Below are positions 62,091 through 64,000 of a stretch of DNA of 64,000 nucleotides, piece after piece. The notes below the pieces were generated by a model, which was not told the origin of the DNA, searched no databases, and saw nothing but the letters and a program-made list of their open reading frames with translations. The position numbers and the translations under genes were made by a program. Location of the stretch: positions 62,001 to 126,000 of the forward strand of contig NZ_JAHDTF010000018.1 in assembly GCF_018531465.1 (NCBI RefSeq), read 5' to 3'. Source of the DNA: Sphaerisporangium fuscum (lineage in GTDB: Bacteria > Actinomycetota > Actinomycetes > Streptosporangiales > Streptosporangiaceae). Numbering within the stretch: the first letter of the stretch is position 1; every line of letters begins with the position of its first letter.

Positions 62091-63350
62091 TCACAGGCGC
62101 TCGACGTTGTCCCCCCGGCAGCGGTTGCGGGTGTCGAAGACCAGCTTGCTCACCCCCTGCACCAGCCGGTAGTCGAAGCAGTCGTGGTCGGTGAGCACCA
62201 CGACGGCGTCCGCGGCGGCGAGCTGCGCCTCGGTCGGCTCCACCATGTCGATGCCGGGTGGCAGCTGGAAGGCGTCGACGTGCGGGTCGGCCGCGAGCAC
62301 GTCGGCGCCGAGCTTCGTCAGGGCCTTGGCGACCTCGATCGCGGGCGACTCCCGGCAGTCGCCCGCGTTCTTCTTGTAGGACAGGCCGAGCAGGAGCAGG
62401 CGGCTGCCCTTGACGGGCTTGTACCGCTGGTTGAGCGTGAGGGCGATCCGCTGCACGACGTGCTCGGGCATGTGGTCGTTGATGTCGTTGGCCAGCTCCA
62501 CGAACCGGAAGTTGTGCCCGAGGCTCCGCTTGACCCGCCATGACAGGTAGGACGGGTCGATGGGCAGGCAGTGCCCGCCGACGCCGGGGCCGGGGGTGAA
62601 GCGCATGTACCCGAACGGCTTGGTGGAGGCGGCGTCGATGGCCTCCCACACGTCGATGCCGAGCTGCCGGGCGAAGATCGACAGCTCGTTGACCAGGGCG
62701 ATGTTGACGTGCCTGAAGGTGTTCTCCAGCAGCTTGCACAGCTCGGCGACCTGCAGCGAGGAGACGGGCACGACCTCGCGCACGATGCGGCCGTAGAACT
62801 CCTGGATCTTGCGCAGGGACAGGTCGTCGATGCCGGAGACGACCTTCGGGGTGTTGTCCAGGCGCCACTCGGCGTTCCCGGGGTCGATCCGCTCGGGGCT
62901 GTACCCGAGGTGGAAGTCCTCCGGGGTGCGCAGGCCGGAGCCGTCCTCGAGAAGGGGCCGGAGGTACTCCTCGGTGGTGCCGGGATAGGTGGTGGATTCG
63001 AGGACCACCGTGGCCCCGGGCCGTACCAGCGGCGCGATCGACTCCCCGGCCGAGCCGATGTGGCGCAGGTCGGGCACCCCCTCGCGCAGCGGGGTGGGCA
63101 CCGTGATGACGCAGACGTCGAATCCCTCGGCGGCGGCGTAGCCGGTGCTCGCGAGGTAACGGCCCGAACGGTGCGCGGCCGCCAGTTCCTCGTCGCTGAT
63201 GTCCTCGACGTAGGACTCGGCGGCGTCGAGCCGCTTCACCCGCCACTCGTCCACGTCGATGCCCACCACGTGGAAACCTGCCCGCACCGCCCGCATCGCC
63301 AGGGGCAGGCCCACATAGCCCTGCCCCACGACCACCAGCTTCTCTGCCAT
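62091..63350 (-). CDS. Nucleotide-sugar dehydrogenase (UDP-sugar 6-dehydrogenase family)
   Basis: A 419-residue NAD-dependent oxidoreductase that converts a UDP-hexose to the corresponding uronate in two steps. Seen: Rossmann motif GQGYVGLPLA (9-18), VPTPLRE, LENTFRHVNIALVNE with Lys206 in LCKLLENT, the catalytic Cys261 in GVGGHCLPIDP, and GLSYKKNAGDCRESP at the C-terminal sugar-binding domain. The pattern is closer to UDP-N-acetyl-mannosamine/glucosamine dehydrogenases (WecC/WbpA-like) than to UDP-glucose dehydrogenase, but substrate is inferred. ATG 63350 has GGAGG 7 nt upstream. The product would feed surface polysaccharide synthesis; no further glycan gene is in the window. Confidence 0.88.
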   Translation of the reverse strand: MAEKLVVVGQGYVGLPLAMRAVRAGFHVVGIDVDEWRVKRLDAAESYVEDISDEELAAAHRSGRYLASTGYAAAEGFDVCVITVPTPLREGVPDLRHIGSAGESIAPLVRPGATVVLESTTYPGTTEEYLRPLLEDGSGLRTPEDFHLGYSPERIDPGNAEWRLDNTPKVVSGIDDLSLRKIQEFYGRIVREVVPVSSLQVAELCKLLENTFRHVNIALVNELSIFARQLGIDVWEAIDAASTKPFGYMRFTPGPGVGGHCLPIDPSYLSWRVKRSLGHNFRFVELANDINDHMPEHVVQRIALTLNQRYKPVKGSRLLLLGLSYKKNAGDCRESPAIEVAKALTKLGADVLAADPHVDAFQLPPGIDMVEPTEAQLAAADAVVVLTDHDCFDYRLVQGVSKLVFDTRNRCRGDNVERL

Positions 63351-63406
63351 ATCAGGACCTCCGCGCATTCGCGAAACGATATGCACGACTGTAAAAGGCC
63401 CTCCTT

Positions 63407-63414
63407 GTTATAAC
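63407..63414. promoter_or_regulatory. GTTATAAC palindrome, -10-like on both strands
   Basis: An AT-containing palindrome in the divergent gap 63351-63525. TATAAC can be read as a -10 box in either direction, 57 nt from the sugar-dehydrogenase ATG and about 110 nt from the DUF3494 ATG. No clear -35 box was found. Confidence 0.35.
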
Positions 63415-63525
63415 GCCGATTCGACGGCGGCACGGGCGTGTCGTTCCCGGGCTCGCCGCGAAGGTGGAGATAGTGAGCCGGGACACCGAATCGAGCGGCA
63501 TTCATATCGAAAAGTGGGCTGATTC

Positions 63526-64000
63526 ATGATGAATACGCATTTCCGTGATTCCTTGCGACCTCGTCCCGCGACGATCCTCGCGGCCGTCGCCATGACCGTC
63601 CTTCCCCTCGCCTCGCCCGGCGCGGTCGCGTCGGCGGCCCCCACCCCCATGATCATGCCGGGCCATTTCCACAAGGTCTCGGTGCGGCCGGTCCAGCTGG
63701 GCGAGGCCAGGGACCTCGCCGTGCTCGGCGCGACGGGCGTGATCAACACCGACAGGACCACGATCACCGGGGACGTCGACGTGACCCCCGGCAGGACCGT
63801 GAGCGGTTTCCCGCCCGGCGCGGTCCGAGGGCAGATCTCGATCGACACCGCCGAGGCGCGGCGTGAGAGGGCGGCCGCGATCGCCGCCTACAACGACGCC
63901 GCGTCCCGCACGCCGACCGCCACGCTCCCTTCGGTCATCGGCGACAACACCGTCCTGCCGCCCGGCGTCTACAACACGCCGGGCGGGGTCTTCACCCTGA
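63526..64000 (+). CDS. Secreted DUF3494 (ice-binding-fold) protein, 3' partial
   Basis: The frame has no stop before the window end, so about 158 codons are visible and the rest is missing. ATG 63526 (or ATG 63529) begins a signal peptide (PATILAAVAMTVLPLASPGA, then VASAAP). The mature part starts VQLGEARDLAVLGATGVINT and continues ITGDVDVTPGRTVSGFPPGA, AAIAAYNDAASRTPTATLP and LPPGVYNTPGGVFTL. This is the conserved N-terminal half of the DUF3494 beta-solenoid family, which includes ice-binding proteins of bacteria, algae and fungi; many actinobacterial members have no proven ice activity and may be adhesins. It is divergent from the sugar-dehydrogenase gene. Confidence 0.82.
   Translation, partial: MMNTHFRDSLRPRPATILAAVAMTVLPLASPGAVASAAPTPMIMPGHFHKVSVRPVQLGEARDLAVLGATGVINTDRTTITGDVDVTPGRTVSGFPPGAVRGQISIDTAEARRERAAAIAAYNDAASRTPTATLPSVIGDNTVLPPGVYNTPGGVFTL

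Overview
The window is very GC-rich double-stranded DNA with strong third-position GC bias, frequent GTG starts and many long antisense shadow frames. Gene content points to a filamentous actinobacterium, most likely of the Streptosporangiales (Streptosporangium, Nonomuraea and relatives): mycothiol-type DinB proteins, TNT-domain toxin, FHA and Ser/Thr kinase signalling, LCP ligase, and DUF5682/DUF5691/SWIM genes. This placement is inference from content, not from a marker gene. No rRNA, tRNA, CRISPR array or insertion sequence was seen.

Layout. 1-2.7 kb: 3' part of a large FHA protein ending in a HopA1-like domain. 2.8-5.1 kb: two secreted proteins. 5.3-12.4 kb: housekeeping and accessory genes (alpha-beta fused 2-oxoacid dehydrogenase E1, GT39-like membrane glycosyltransferase, DinB-like protein, CorA, NTF2-like protein, M50-like membrane protease). 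12.5-23.0 kb: a Ser/Thr kinase facing a four-gene operon on the minus strand (fibronectin-III membrane protein, MoxR ATPase, DUF58 protein, TgpA-like transglutaminase). 23.2-29.3 kb: sbcD-sbcC with a small repeat-rich ORF lodged between them by stop/start overlaps. 29.6-39.1 kb: membrane hydrolase, LCP ligase, bicovalent FAD oxidase, a second Ser/Thr kinase, a degenerate enolase-superfamily protein and an MFS transporter.

39.2-47.3 kb holds the most interesting block: a five-gene minus-strand cassette, SWIM zinc finger, DUF5691, MoxR-like AAA ATPase, DUF5682 and VWA protein, with overlapping junctions. ATPase plus VWA pairs usually work as chaperone-like remodelling machines; here the substrate and purpose are unknown. 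47.5-56 kb: VOC protein, short UvrA-like protein, decayed tyrosine recombinase, MFS transporter, DUF985 cupin, a secreted TNT-type NAD+ glycohydrolase and an aldehyde dehydrogenase. 56-64 kb: an unusual FtsH-like protease paired with a lipoprotein, aldo/keto reductase, SDR, UDP-sugar dehydrogenase, and the start of a secreted DUF3494 (ice-binding fold) protein cut by the window end.

A theme across the window is in-frame tandem repeat expansion (units that are multiples of three) producing low-complexity linkers in SbcC, MoxR and the kinases, and apparently producing small ORFs that fill gaps between coupled genes. Two separate toxin-like domains (HopA1-like and TNT) are also present.
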